A stretch of 64,000 nucleotides of DNA from Acidobacteriota bacterium (lineage in GTDB: Bacteria > Acidobacteriota > Terriglobia > Terriglobales > Acidobacteriaceae): NCBI GenBank assembly GCA_013285705.1, contig JABDHA010000001.1, positions 45,965-109,964 on the forward strand, written 5' to 3'. The notes below the pieces were generated by a model, which saw nothing but the letters and a program-made list of their open reading frames with translations, was not told the origin of the DNA and made no database searches. Below are positions 46,953-55,193 of the stretch, piece by piece. The translations under genes were made by a program, and so were the position numbers. Position 1 is the first letter of the stretch; the number at the start of each line of letters is the position of its first letter.

Positions 46953-47912
46953 CTAACGCTTCGCCCGTTCTCGCTGTAACTCCCGGTAGACATCGCTCTT
47001 GGACAGCCCGCGCTCGCGCGCAATGCGTTTGAGCGCATCTTTCTCGTCGAGGTTTTCTGACTTCTGCAACTCTGCGACGCGTTCGGTGATGCTGGCCGTC
47101 ACGTTTTCCTCGGGCAAAGCGCGGGCTTCGACCAGCAGCGTAATCTCACCGCGAATGCGGTCCCGCTGCTTCAACTCCGCTGCCACCTCGACCACGCTGC
47201 CGCGCAAGAATTCTTCGTGCAGCTTGGTCAGCTCGCGTGCGACCACGACTCGGCATGTTTCGCCCCACACAGCCTGCACATCGCCAAGTGTCTCGAGAAT
47301 GCGATGCGGCGCCTCATAGAAGACCAGCGTCGTGCCGTCTTCGGCAGTCGATGCCAGCCTCTCCAGCTCCGCGCGCCGAGCGCCGGCCTTTGCGGGTAGA
47401 AACCCAGCGTAGACGAACTGCTCAGTGTGGAGGCCGGAGGCGACAAGCGCGCTCAGCGCGGCATTCGCTCCGGGAATGGGATAGACGGCAATGCCTGCTT
47501 CGATCGCCGCAGCCGCCAGATGCATGCCCGGATCGGAAATCCCCGGCATGCCTGCATCGGAGACCACGGCGATACGCGCTCCCTGCTTCATGGCTGCGAG
47601 AAACTCCGGCACGCGGTCGGCTTCGTTGTGCTCGTGGCAGCTGATGGTCGGGGTGTTGATGCCGAAGTGGTTCAGGAGCTTCTGCGTCTGGCGCGTATCT
47701 TCGCAGGCGATGCGGTCGGCAGAACGCAGCACACGAATCGCGCGCAGCGTAATGTCACCGAGATTGCCGATCGGTGTGCCTACAAGGTAAAGACCCGGCG
47801 CGAGAGGACGGTCTGATTGTTCTTGATGTTCAAGCACGGCTTGTTCTTGATATTCAGGCGCAGCCGGTTCTTGATGGTCAGTGCCAGCGATATCGCTGTC
47901 TTCGTGCGGCAT
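46953..47912 (-). CDS. rsmI: 16S rRNA (cytidine(1402)-2'-O)-methyltransferase
   Basis: A 319-residue member of the tetrapyrrole-methylase-fold family. The core begins GLYLVGTPIGNLGDITLRAI, and the conserved EDTRQTQKLLNHF and VSDAGMPGISDPG segments are present. RsmI adds a 2'-O-methyl group to C1402 in the ribosomal decoding centre. About 37 residues precede the core, made of three 8-residue Glu/Gln-rich repeats (TDHQEPAA, PEYQEQAV, LEHQEQSD) encoded by three imperfect 24-base units at about 47817-47888; the real start may be internal. The gene begins three bases after the stop of the M50-like gene, suggesting translational coupling. Confidence 0.93.
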   Translation of the reverse strand: MPHEDSDIAGTDHQEPAAPEYQEQAVLEHQEQSDRPLAPGLYLVGTPIGNLGDITLRAIRVLRSADRIACEDTRQTQKLLNHFGINTPTISCHEHNEADRVPEFLAAMKQGARIAVVSDAGMPGISDPGMHLAAAAIEAGIAVYPIPGANAALSALVASGLHTEQFVYAGFLPAKAGARRAELERLASTAEDGTTLVFYEAPHRILETLGDVQAVWGETCRVVVARELTKLHEEFLRGSVVEVAAELKQRDRIRGEITLLVEARALPEENVTASITERVAELQKSENLDEKDALKRIARERGLSKSDVYRELQRERAKR

Positions 47913-47915
47913 GAT

Positions 47916-49052
47916 CTAGTTCTCGTGTTTCAGCCTGCGATGCTCAGCCAGCATGCCCATGCTGTGCATCAGGTTCTGCAGGGTAACGATGCCGATGACG
48001 CGATCGCCTTCCGTCACCGGAATGAGCGACATGCGCCCACCTGCCATGCGGCGAATCATCGAACCGAGAGAGTCGCCTGGCTGCGCTACCTGAAAGCTGC
48101 GCGACATAACGCCCTGCACATAGCCATTGCCTTCGCTGCGCAGCGCTTCCAGAATTCCCTGCCGCGAGACGATGCCTACGAGATTCGCTCCGCGCACTAC
48201 GGGGAACTCATCCTGCAGGCTGTGAATGGCCTTGTAGAGCGCATCTTCGAGCGTGTCCGAGGGCGAGAGCGAGGAGAAGTCGGTCAGCATCACGTCGCGC
48301 ATCGTCACCGTGTCGACGACCGATTGAAACATCAGTCCCTGATCCTCAAGCTGCGCGCCGATGAAGATAAAGAAGCCGCCCATGATAAGCCATGGGCTGA
48401 GGCTGCTGCTCAACCCAGAGTTGGGGATGAAGAGCAGTGCGATTCCGCCGAGAACGGCCATCGCGCCGAGGATCTGTCCCACTCCCGAAGCAGCGCGCGT
48501 AGCCTGCGCATTGCCTCGCGTCCGGCTGAAGCCGCCGCGCAGCATGCGTCCTGCGTCGAGCGGATAGGCAGGGATGAGATTCAGCACTCCGAGAATCACA
48601 TTGAGCCAGACGGTCGAGCGCATCAGGTGAGTTGGCGTGACCCACGGACGCGCGAAGAGGGCTACCTGCGGCGCAGCTCCAGCGATCAGGGAACCAACGG
48701 CGACGGCAAATCCAAAATTGGCAAGCGGCCCTACCAGGGCCATGGTTGTCTGGATTTTGCCTTCACTGGCGCGCTCTGCGCTGTCGGGATTGGCGTAGGA
48801 GAAAAGGCCGCCGATCGGCAAAAGTAGAATGCTGCGCAACTGCACGCCATAATAAGCGGCTACGATCACGCGGGCTGCTTCGCGAACGACAACAGCGAGC
48901 AGCAGAACGAGCCACAACATAATGGCCCGCCACGACTGGACATTGACGAGGTTCGTCGAAAGCAGGCAGAGGCCGAGCAGCAATAAAAAAAATGTGTGGA
49001 TGCGCAGATCAACGCCCATCCAGCGACCTAGCGGAAATGACCAGCCGCGCAT
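47916..49052 (-). CDS. M50-family membrane protein with CBS domains, zinc site lost
   Basis: A 378-residue protein with the site-2 protease layout: several TM helices in residues 1-230 and two CBS domains after about 250 (VTMRDVMLTDF; VQGVMSRSFQV). In active members the first conserved helix carries H-E-x-x-H. Here the same position reads VVVREAARVIV, residues 57-61, with both His replaced by Arg. The third metal-binding motif survives as IPAYPLDAGRM with Asp166. It is probably a non-proteolytic paralogue controlled by adenine nucleotides through the CBS pair. The ATG at 49052 is chosen; an upstream extension of 54 codons has no family resemblance. Cotranscribed with rsmI. Confidence 0.85.
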   Translation of the reverse strand: MRGWSFPLGRWMGVDLRIHTFFLLLLGLCLLSTNLVNVQSWRAIMLWLVLLLAVVVREAARVIVAAYYGVQLRSILLLPIGGLFSYANPDSAERASEGKIQTTMALVGPLANFGFAVAVGSLIAGAAPQVALFARPWVTPTHLMRSTVWLNVILGVLNLIPAYPLDAGRMLRGGFSRTRGNAQATRAASGVGQILGAMAVLGGIALLFIPNSGLSSSLSPWLIMGGFFIFIGAQLEDQGLMFQSVVDTVTMRDVMLTDFSSLSPSDTLEDALYKAIHSLQDEFPVVRGANLVGIVSRQGILEALRSEGNGYVQGVMSRSFQVAQPGDSLGSMIRRMAGGRMSLIPVTEGDRVIGIVTLQNLMHSMGMLAEHRRLKHEN

Positions 49053-49177
49053 TGCTCGTTCGTCCTCGTTCCTTGTTCCTTGAGACTTGCTTCTGCAATT
49101 GTATGCTGGCGGCATTGCAAACGCGTGTGTGGTAGAAATCCCCCACATGCGGACACCTGCGCTACCATCGGAAAAAG

Positions 49178-49741
49178 ATGCGCGTGATCGCCGGAAAATT
49201 TCGTTCTCGCCCACTGACGGCTCCGCGCGGCCTTGATACCCGGCCTACAAGCGATCGTCTACGCGAAACGCTCTTCAATGTGCTCGCGCCGCGCATTGAA
49301 GATGCTGCATTCCTCGATCTCTATGCGGGATCGGGTGCAAACGGAATCGAGGCGCTCAGCCGTGGCGCAAGCCGAGTTGTCTTTGCTGAAAAAGCAGCGC
49401 CGGCAATTGCCGCGATTCGTGCGAATCTGCAGTCGCTAGGCATTCGCGAAGGCTACCAGCTCGAAACGCGCAGCGCGGCCGCTTCCGTGAAGCGCTTGTA
49501 CGAGCAAGATCAGCAATTCGATCTCATCTTTCTCGATCCGCCATATCAGGCTGCCGAAGAATACGCCCTGGTATTGGGTTTGGTCGGAGATACATGCAAT
49601 GCCCTGCTGGCAGACGATGCCGTCGTCATCGCAGAACATCATCGCAAGCAGCCGCTCGAAGATCAGTACGGCAAACTGCATCGTTATCGTCTGCTGGAGC
49701 AGGGCGATGCGGCTTTGAGCTTTTATTCGATCAACCAGTAA
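49178..49741 (+). CDS. rsmD: 16S rRNA (guanine(966)-N2)-methyltransferase
   Basis: A 187-residue Rossmann-fold methyltransferase. It opens MRVIAGKFRSRPLTAPRG, then RPTSDRLRETLFNVL, the SAM loop DLYAGSGANGIEAL, and the catalytic FLDPPYQ motif, the order diagnostic of RsmD. It methylates G966 of 16S rRNA on the small subunit. Its end overlaps the convergent hypothetical gene by 11 bases. Confidence 0.93.
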   Translation: MRVIAGKFRSRPLTAPRGLDTRPTSDRLRETLFNVLAPRIEDAAFLDLYAGSGANGIEALSRGASRVVFAEKAAPAIAAIRANLQSLGIREGYQLETRSAAASVKRLYEQDQQFDLIFLDPPYQAAEEYALVLGLVGDTCNALLADDAVVIAEHHRKQPLEDQYGKLHRYRLLEQGDAALSFYSINQ

Positions 49742-50303
49742 CGCCGCCGGTGTGCTCGCCCGACTTCAGATCGATGGCGAAGGGCACGTCTTTGTCAGTC
49801 ATCAGGTCCCAGCCAAGGCCGCAGAGCGTGTCGCCGACGATATCGGTGATCTCGATACCCTCCCAGGAAAGCCGCTCCGACTGCCATGCCTGTCCGTCGC
49901 GCCCCCAGGCAAGGATGGTGTGGTGCCCGACAAAGAGCAGCAGCTGTTGTTCTTTGAGCGCGCGGACACTCAGCACAGGACGATAGGGAATCTGGCTCCA
50001 TTGCTGTGGCTGGAGTGTGTGGATCAGATAGGCATAGCCGCCGGAAACCGCGCAGAGCCACTCGGGATCGGGACAACTCCAAACGCCGGTGGGTGCGGAA
50101 GGATCGGCGAAACCCAGCGCGCAGGTGGCGAGAAACGTATCGCCGCTTGCTGGCTTTACCAACAGCTCCAGCGCGCCGCGTTCCACCTCTTCCACCTGCT
50201 GCGGATAGACGAACTGCCGCGACGGCGCAATCAGCGGACGCTTCTCCAGCACCTCGACGGACCAGGTGTGGGGGAATGTGAGGTCGCTTGCAGGCTTATT
50301 CAT
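49731..50303 (-). CDS. Hypothetical protein
   Basis: A 190-residue soluble protein rich in Trp and beta-strand patterns (GVWSCPDPEWLCAVSGG; ILAWGRDGQAWQSERLSWEG). The regular W/G spacing hints at a small beta-propeller-like or beta-sandwich fold, but no family is recognised. Its start overlaps the stop of the phosphatase gene by four bases (ATGA-type overlap), placing it at the end of the thiL-gltX-phosphatase operon. Confidence 0.65.
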   Translation of the reverse strand: MNKPASDLTFPHTWSVEVLEKRPLIAPSRQFVYPQQVEEVERGALELLVKPASGDTFLATCALGFADPSAPTGVWSCPDPEWLCAVSGGYAYLIHTLQPQQWSQIPYRPVLSVRALKEQQLLLFVGHHTILAWGRDGQAWQSERLSWEGIEITDIVGDTLCGLGWDLMTDKDVPFAIDLKSGEHTGGVTG

Positions 50304-50803
50304 TTATTCAACTCAGGCGCACAAGGAGTCAGTTGAAGAATCCAGCGTCGCTGCTCTTCGGTGTCTGGAACCGGGCAGCCGCGAGCTTCCTCAATGATGG
50401 CTAAAGCCTCTTCAGCATCCCAGCCCAATTCAACCAGGACTGCGGCGGTCGTAACGGTCGCGCGACCGATACATCCTTGGCAATGTGCTCCTACATGCTT
50501 TCCTGAGCGAATCGCATCTGCCAGATAAGAGATGAGCTTGCAAAAATCCTTCCGGTTTGTGGGTATGGTGCGATCAGGGATCGGATAGGAGAAAAACTCA
50601 AGGCCATTTTTTTCTGCCAGCTCGCGTTCTTCTTCCAGTCCCAGAATCGCCGCCTCATCCTCCTCGAGCAGGGAGATAAGAATATCGATTCCAGAGCGTT
50701 TCAGAACGAGCAAGTCATCCTCAAGCCGGGCTTCAGCGCGAGGCCTTGCAACGATAGCGAGACGCGGCTTTCGACTGTGCTGAATCCAATACACGCTCGT
50801 CAT
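50300..50803 (-). CDS. Dual-specificity / tyrosine phosphatase-like protein
   Basis: A 167-residue cytoplasmic protein with the cysteine-phosphatase signature HCQGCIGRA: nucleophile Cys108 and Arg114 in C-x5-R, and a likely general acid Asp77 in PIPDRTIPT. Its short length resembles archaeal and plant atypical dual-specificity phosphatases. The substrate may be phosphoprotein or a phosphorylated small molecule. It begins five bases after the gltX stop and overlaps the next gene by four bases, so it is in the same operon. Confidence 0.85.
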   Translation of the reverse strand: MTSVYWIQHSRKPRLAIVARPRAEARLEDDLLVLKRSGIDILISLLEEDEAAILGLEEERELAEKNGLEFFSYPIPDRTIPTNRKDFCKLISYLADAIRSGKHVGAHCQGCIGRATVTTAAVLVELGWDAEEALAIIEEARGCPVPDTEEQRRWILQLTPCAPELNK

Positions 50804-50808
50804 AAACG

Positions 50809-52311
50809 CTACCCGGCAAACTGCTCCACACGTTCGCGCACGCTCAATACATGGACAGGCAGCGGCAGGCGACTGCCTTCCTCAAAAATCGGAATAAGCT
50901 TGTCGAACTCCGGCCCCGAATGCGCGCCCGTGAGCGCGATGCGTACCGGATGAAACAGCTCTTTGCCCTTGGCTCCGGTTTCAGCCTTGATCTCGTTCAT
51001 CCATGTCTTGAACTGCTCCGGGGTCACTCCACCTTGGTGCCCGCGTACGCGCTGAGCGAAGGCAGCGAGAACCTTCTGCGCAGCCTCGGATTGCAGGATC
51101 GCCTCATTCTCGGCATTCGATCGAGCAGTTGCCGCGTCGAAGCGGAAAATAAACTGCGCCTTGTCCGGCAACTGCTCAAGGCGGTCGAGGGATGGCAAAA
51201 GAAGCGCAATCAATTTGCCGAACCAGGCCACAGTCTCTGTATCGGCAGCGGTCCGTTCCGCCAACAGGCCTTGCTTCTCAAAATATGGCCACGCAAGGTT
51301 CAAAACACGGGCTGGATCAGCCAGCTTCAGATAGTGCCGGTTGAGCCAATGCAATTTGTCGAAATCGAAGACGGCAGGCGATGCCGTCACGCGCTCGATC
51401 TCGAATTCGGCGATCAACTCCTGCGGCGTAAATGTCTCGGTAGTGCCGTCCTTGGCTCCCCAGCCGAGCAGTGCCAGATAATTCACCAGCGCTTCGGGCA
51501 GAATGCCCATCTCGCGGAAGCTGGCAATCGACGTGGCTCCATGGCGCTTCGAAAGACGCTCGCGGTCGCTGCCGAGAATCGTCGACAGATGGGCGAACTG
51601 CGGAACTGGCCATCCAAAGGCCTCGTAGATGGCGACCTGCTTGGGCGTGTTCGAGATGTGGTCGTCGCCACGAATCACATGCGTGATCTCCATCAGCGCA
51701 TCGTCGACCGTGACGACGTAGTTGTAGACAGGCACGCCGCTTGAACGAACTAAGATCGGATCGCTGACTGTTTCGCTGGCAAACTCGACCTCGCCGCGCA
51801 CAATATCGTGGAAGCGCAGTGGCCGGTCGGGAATCTGCAGACGCACCGCAAATTGTTCTCCAGCTGCGGCGCGCGCCTCGGAATCAGCCTTCGAGATGAC
51901 ACGGCACTTGCCGGAATAGACCTGCGGACGGTGCTCGGCGACGGCTTTCTGGCGCTCGGCTTCCAGCTCTTCCGCCGTGCAGAAGCAGCGATACGCCTTG
52001 CCTTCACGCAGCAGGTGGTCGGTGTGTTCTTTATAAATTGCAAGGCGCTCGGACTGGCGATAGGGTGCATGTGGGCCGTCAATCTCGGGGCCTTCGTCCC
52101 AGTCAAGACCGAGCCAGTGCAGGTCTTCGATGAGCTGTGCCTCATGCTCTTCTTTGCTGCGCTCAACGTCGGTATCTTCAATGCGCAGAATATAGCTGCC
52201 GCCTGCATGACGGGCGACCAGCCAGTTGTAAAGCGCCGTACGGGCATTGCCAACATGCAGCAACCCCGTGGGCGAAGGCGCGAAACGGACGCGCGTCTTA
52301 TTTTTGTCCAT
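50809..52311 (-). CDS. gltX: Glutamyl-tRNA synthetase
   Basis: A 500-residue class I aminoacyl-tRNA synthetase. The first signature appears as HVGN at 19-22 in SPTGLLHVGNARTALYNW, and the KMSKS-type loop as LSKRHG at about residue 255. The C-terminal helical anticodon-binding domain is complete. Its length and the absence of a cysteinyl zinc cluster pattern (CRCFCTAEELE gives only part) are normal for GltX. It follows thiL by 16 bases. Confidence 0.95.
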   Translation of the reverse strand: MDKNKTRVRFAPSPTGLLHVGNARTALYNWLVARHAGGSYILRIEDTDVERSKEEHEAQLIEDLHWLGLDWDEGPEIDGPHAPYRQSERLAIYKEHTDHLLREGKAYRCFCTAEELEAERQKAVAEHRPQVYSGKCRVISKADSEARAAAGEQFAVRLQIPDRPLRFHDIVRGEVEFASETVSDPILVRSSGVPVYNYVVTVDDALMEITHVIRGDDHISNTPKQVAIYEAFGWPVPQFAHLSTILGSDRERLSKRHGATSIASFREMGILPEALVNYLALLGWGAKDGTTETFTPQELIAEFEIERVTASPAVFDFDKLHWLNRHYLKLADPARVLNLAWPYFEKQGLLAERTAADTETVAWFGKLIALLLPSLDRLEQLPDKAQFIFRFDAATARSNAENEAILQSEAAQKVLAAFAQRVRGHQGGVTPEQFKTWMNEIKAETGAKGKELFHPVRIALTGAHSGPEFDKLIPIFEEGSRLPLPVHVLSVRERVEQFAG

Positions 52312-52327
52312 AATTAATTTGAGGGTA

Positions 52328-53443
52328 TCAAGATTGTCGCTTCACGCGGACCCTGGGATGTTCCTGGCGAAAGTGCTCCCAGCCTCCTGCGTCGAGCGGG
52401 GTGTGCTTGCCGTCTCTTGCGGTGATCTCGATCAGCGGTTTGCCTTTACGACAGGGTTTCATGCCGCCAATCACATGGATGGGCACGCCTGCGATCTTCG
52501 CGGGGACTCTGGCGCGTGGGGATGCCGTGAAAAGCAGCTCGTAATCTTCCCCACCATGCAGTGCAAGGTGCAGAGCCGACGGAATCCAGCCATCCTGCTC
52601 TGCTTTCCGGGCCAGGGGATGAACGGGGATCACGGTCGCATCGATCTCGGCGGCAAGACCGGACTCCTCGCACAAATGAGCGAGATCGGTAGAAAGTCCA
52701 TCACTCACGTCGATGGCTGCTGTTGCCGCCCGCAGCGCAAGCAGCTTTGCCCCCACGGCCAGACGCGGTTCGGGATAAAGATGCGGGTGGTCGGGCGCGG
52801 CTTTTGTGAGATTCCCAAAGCTCTGCGGATTCCGCCCCAGCGCCAGAAGTTCAGCCTCGGCTCCGCCCAGCGATCCAGTGACGTAGAGCACGTCTCCGGC
52901 CTTCGCTCCAGAGCGAAGCAGGGCGCGGCCTCGGGGCGCGGTTCCGAGCAGAACGATGTCTGCAGATACCATGCCGGTTTGTTTCGCCCCGGCCTCGTCG
53001 AAGCTGGGGGATTGCGCGGTATCGCCCCCTGCCAGCGGAGTTTTGTGCTTGTCTGCCAATGCCAGGAGCCCGTGGAGAAAACGCTCGATCCAACTCGGCC
53101 CTCGATCGGCAACCGTCATCTCCGCCGGAACCGCCAGCGAAAGAAATGCCGCGACCGGCTTGGCGCCCATGGCGGCCAGATCGCTCAGTCCGCGCGCGAG
53201 ACACCGGTGGCCAGCCGATTCAGGAGGATGCCAGTCGTTCCTGAAATGCACCTGCTCCAGGGAGAAATCGGTAGTGACTACAATTTCGCTGCCTGCCGGA
53301 GGACGCAAAATGGCGCAATCGTCGCCGATTCCGAGGCGTACGATGCCTCCGCGACGAAAGGCACGGGCACGAATCGCAGCGATGAGCGCTCTTTCTCCGG
53401 TCACAACTCCCGGTGTTGTCTTTTTTGTCACGCTGTCCAGCAT
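52328..53443 (-). CDS. thiL: Thiamine-monophosphate kinase
   Basis: About 371 residues. Phosphorylates thiamine phosphate to thiamine pyrophosphate with ATP. Visible family features are GIGDDCAILRPP near the start, TTDFSLEQVHF, the metal-binding LSDLAAMGAKP, GGDTAQSP, and the DVSDGLSTDLAHL loop. The length is a little above the usual 320-350. The ATG at 53443 is preferred over upstream in-frame Mets because family members start shortly before the GERALI segment, but this start is not certain. First gene of a four-gene operon with gltX. Confidence 0.9.
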   Translation of the reverse strand: MLDSVTKKTTPGVVTGERALIAAIRARAFRRGGIVRLGIGDDCAILRPPAGSEIVVTTDFSLEQVHFRNDWHPPESAGHRCLARGLSDLAAMGAKPVAAFLSLAVPAEMTVADRGPSWIERFLHGLLALADKHKTPLAGGDTAQSPSFDEAGAKQTGMVSADIVLLGTAPRGRALLRSGAKAGDVLYVTGSLGGAEAELLALGRNPQSFGNLTKAAPDHPHLYPEPRLAVGAKLLALRAATAAIDVSDGLSTDLAHLCEESGLAAEIDATVIPVHPLARKAEQDGWIPSALHLALHGGEDYELLFTASPRARVPAKIAGVPIHVIGGMKPCRKGKPLIEITARDGKHTPLDAGGWEHFRQEHPRVRVKRQS

Positions 53444-53555
53444 ACCGCCGCCGTTACGATTCCGAGAGCTTTGCGCCATAAATTGTGAGTTCAAATGGGG
53501 ATGTTACCAATGGTGGGCAAATGTTGATGCGGCTTGATGCATCTCAAGGAACTTT

Positions 53556-53586
53556 GGTTGACCCGTATCCGTCAACCTGTTAGGGT
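53556..53586 (+). promoter_or_regulatory. Sigma-70-like promoter overlapping an inverted repeat, upstream of the M23 gene
   Basis: TTGACC (53558-53563), a 17-base spacer and TAGGGT (53581-53586). A perfect 7 bp inverted repeat, GGTTGAC (53556-53562) with GTCAACC (53571-53577), overlaps the -35 box and could be an operator. Its position favours the GTG at 53669 as the start of the peptidase gene. Confidence 0.5.
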
Positions 53587-53668
53587 TTTTCAAGAACACC
53601 CGAAAACCTGCTTAAGCGACGTCAACGGATACGTCAAGCGTGTTTCGCCGCGAGCTAAAGTGTTTCCG

Positions 53669-54676
53669 GTGAATAAGTTTCCCCAAACGAGCAAAGATTT
53701 GCGTAAACGCTTTTACATCATTTTTGTGGCTCGCGAAGAAGACGGACGGCTCAGGAAGATTCCAGTTCCTCTGCACTATGCCTACATCTTCGTGGCGGCT
53801 GCCATTGTCGGCGCGTTTACGATCACGGGCATGGCTGGTTCCTATTCGCGCATGTTGTTGAAAACAGCCAGCTTCAATCAGGTTCGTTCGCAGCGCGAAG
53901 CACTCCGCAAAGACTACGCACAAATGGCGCAGGTGGCCCACGAGAAGGAAGTGCAGGCGTCTTCGCTCGGTTCTCTGGCAAATGAGGTCACCGCCCTGTA
54001 TGGCTTGCGGCAGAACAAGCTGACGGTCGCCAAATCAGCGGTTGCAACTGCTACAGCCGCGGTTGTCACAGATAACCCGGATAGCTTCAGCCAGCAGGCC
54101 TATACCCAATCGCTCGACCAGCTTTACGCTTTGCGCCGTACAGCACTCTCCGGACAGGTCTATCAGACTCTGAATCTTAATACCCGCCGGCCCTTCGGAA
54201 GCCTCGACGACGCCCTGAATCTGGCGAATGCGCCATCGTTATGGCCAGTGGTTGGACCTGTTACCAGCTCATTCGGCGAGCGGCTGGACCCATTCAACGG
54301 GGAAGGCGCCTTCCACGCCGGCATCGATATTTCGTCGCATTTTGGCGACCCGATCCGCGCAACTGCTGACGGCACAGTCGAAACCGCTGGCCTGGCCTCC
54401 GGCTATGGACGCGAGATAGTGATCGACCACGGCTATGGCGTGAAGACGGTCTACGGACATCTCTCCGGTTTTGCCGTAACCGATGGCCAGCAGGTGACAC
54501 GCGGCCAGGTGATCGGATACGTCGGCACCAGCGGCCGCAGCACCGGCCCGCATCTGCATTACGAGGTGCGCATCCGCAATACGCCAGTCAATCCGCACAA
54601 ATACTTGCGTGAGACGATGCAGCAGTTGGCCGCCGGCACCGGGACCGATACTACATCGGGCGGCGGAATGCACTAA
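53669..54676 (+). CDS. M23-family murein metallopeptidase
   Basis: About 335 residues. A single TM helix at about 35-55 (YIFVAAAIVGAFTITGMAG) anchors the protein in the inner membrane. A coiled-coil linker follows, then the lysostaphin-type domain with FHAGIDISSHFGDP (metal His and Asp) and TGPHLHYEVR (HxH). The pair fits a peptidoglycan endopeptidase, or an activator of amidases like EnvC/NlpD. The GTG at 53669 is chosen because the preceding 45 codons lack family resemblance and contain a promoter-like site; an ATG at 53537 remains possible. Confidence 0.88.
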   Translation: MNKFPQTSKDLRKRFYIIFVAREEDGRLRKIPVPLHYAYIFVAAAIVGAFTITGMAGSYSRMLLKTASFNQVRSQREALRKDYAQMAQVAHEKEVQASSLGSLANEVTALYGLRQNKLTVAKSAVATATAAVVTDNPDSFSQQAYTQSLDQLYALRRTALSGQVYQTLNLNTRRPFGSLDDALNLANAPSLWPVVGPVTSSFGERLDPFNGEGAFHAGIDISSHFGDPIRATADGTVETAGLASGYGREIVIDHGYGVKTVYGHLSGFAVTDGQQVTRGQVIGYVGTSGRSTGPHLHYEVRIRNTPVNPHKYLRETMQQLAAGTGTDTTSGGGMH

Positions 54677-54694
54677 GCCTTATAGCTCGAAAAG

Positions 54695-54727
54695 AAAGGC
54701 CGCCAGAACTGGCGGCCTTTTCTCTTG
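54695..54727. terminator. Rho-independent terminator
   Basis: A perfect 10 bp stem, AAAGGCCGCC (54695-54704) with GGCGGCCTTT (54711-54720), a six-base loop, then TCTCTT. It ends the M23 gene and can also serve the convergent cupin gene. Confidence 0.85.
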
Positions 54728-54745
54728 AACGGATTGTTGTTTCGG

Positions 54746-55123
54746 CTAACTCCCAGTCGGGATGATCCCCATGTTCTCTACCATAAGCATGACCGTGCGC
54801 TGCGGGGCGCGTGTGCGATGCAGCACTCCTTTGGGCACGACGAAACCTTGACGGGGTAAAAGTTTGATCGTGCGATATTCCAGGTCGATGAAAAGCTCGC
54901 CTTCGATCACGTAGAAAAACTCATCGTCGTTTTCATGCTTGTGCCAGTGGTACTCGCCCTCCACAACACCGAGGCGGACAACCGACTCATTTACCCGGCA
55001 AAGCGTTTGGTTGAACCACTTGTACGTGCAGGCATTCGACAGAGCTTTTTCGTCGATCAGCTCCAGCGGTTCGTGGAGAAGGTTCAGGCGTGTTTCGTAG
55101 GGAAAATCTTCAGCAGTCGGCAC
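54746..55123 (-). CDS. Small cupin-domain protein
   Basis: A 125-residue single-domain cupin. Motif 1 reads GEYHWHKHENDDEFFYVIEG, with the His-x-His and Glu metal ligands; motif 2 is PRQGFVVPKGVLHRTRAP with a His ligand. It resembles small cupins of unknown substrate, such as mannose-6-phosphate isomerase-like proteins. The start is GTG with AGAGGA eight bases upstream. A 15 bp perfect hairpin in the DNA abuts this ribosome-binding site. Confidence 0.82.
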   Translation of the reverse strand: MPTAEDFPYETRLNLLHEPLELIDEKALSNACTYKWFNQTLCRVNESVVRLGVVEGEYHWHKHENDDEFFYVIEGELFIDLEYRTIKLLPRQGFVVPKGVLHRTRAPQRTVMLMVENMGIIPTGS

Positions 55124-55135
55124 AATGTGTTCCTC

Positions 55136-55171
55136 TCCCTTCTATTCTGCCTAGCAGCAGAATAGAAGGGA
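55136..55171. promoter_or_regulatory. 15 bp perfect hairpin abutting the cupin ribosome-binding site
   Basis: TCCCTTCTATTCTGC (55136-55150) pairs perfectly with 55157-55171 across a six-base loop. It lies between the end of the sorbosone-dehydrogenase-like gene and the cupin start, both on the minus strand. It lacks a T-run, and its edge touches the cupin ribosome-binding site, so it may be a terminator, an RNA-processing site or a leader structure. Confidence 0.55.
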
Positions 55172-55193
55172 AGAACATGCCGAACGACTCTAA

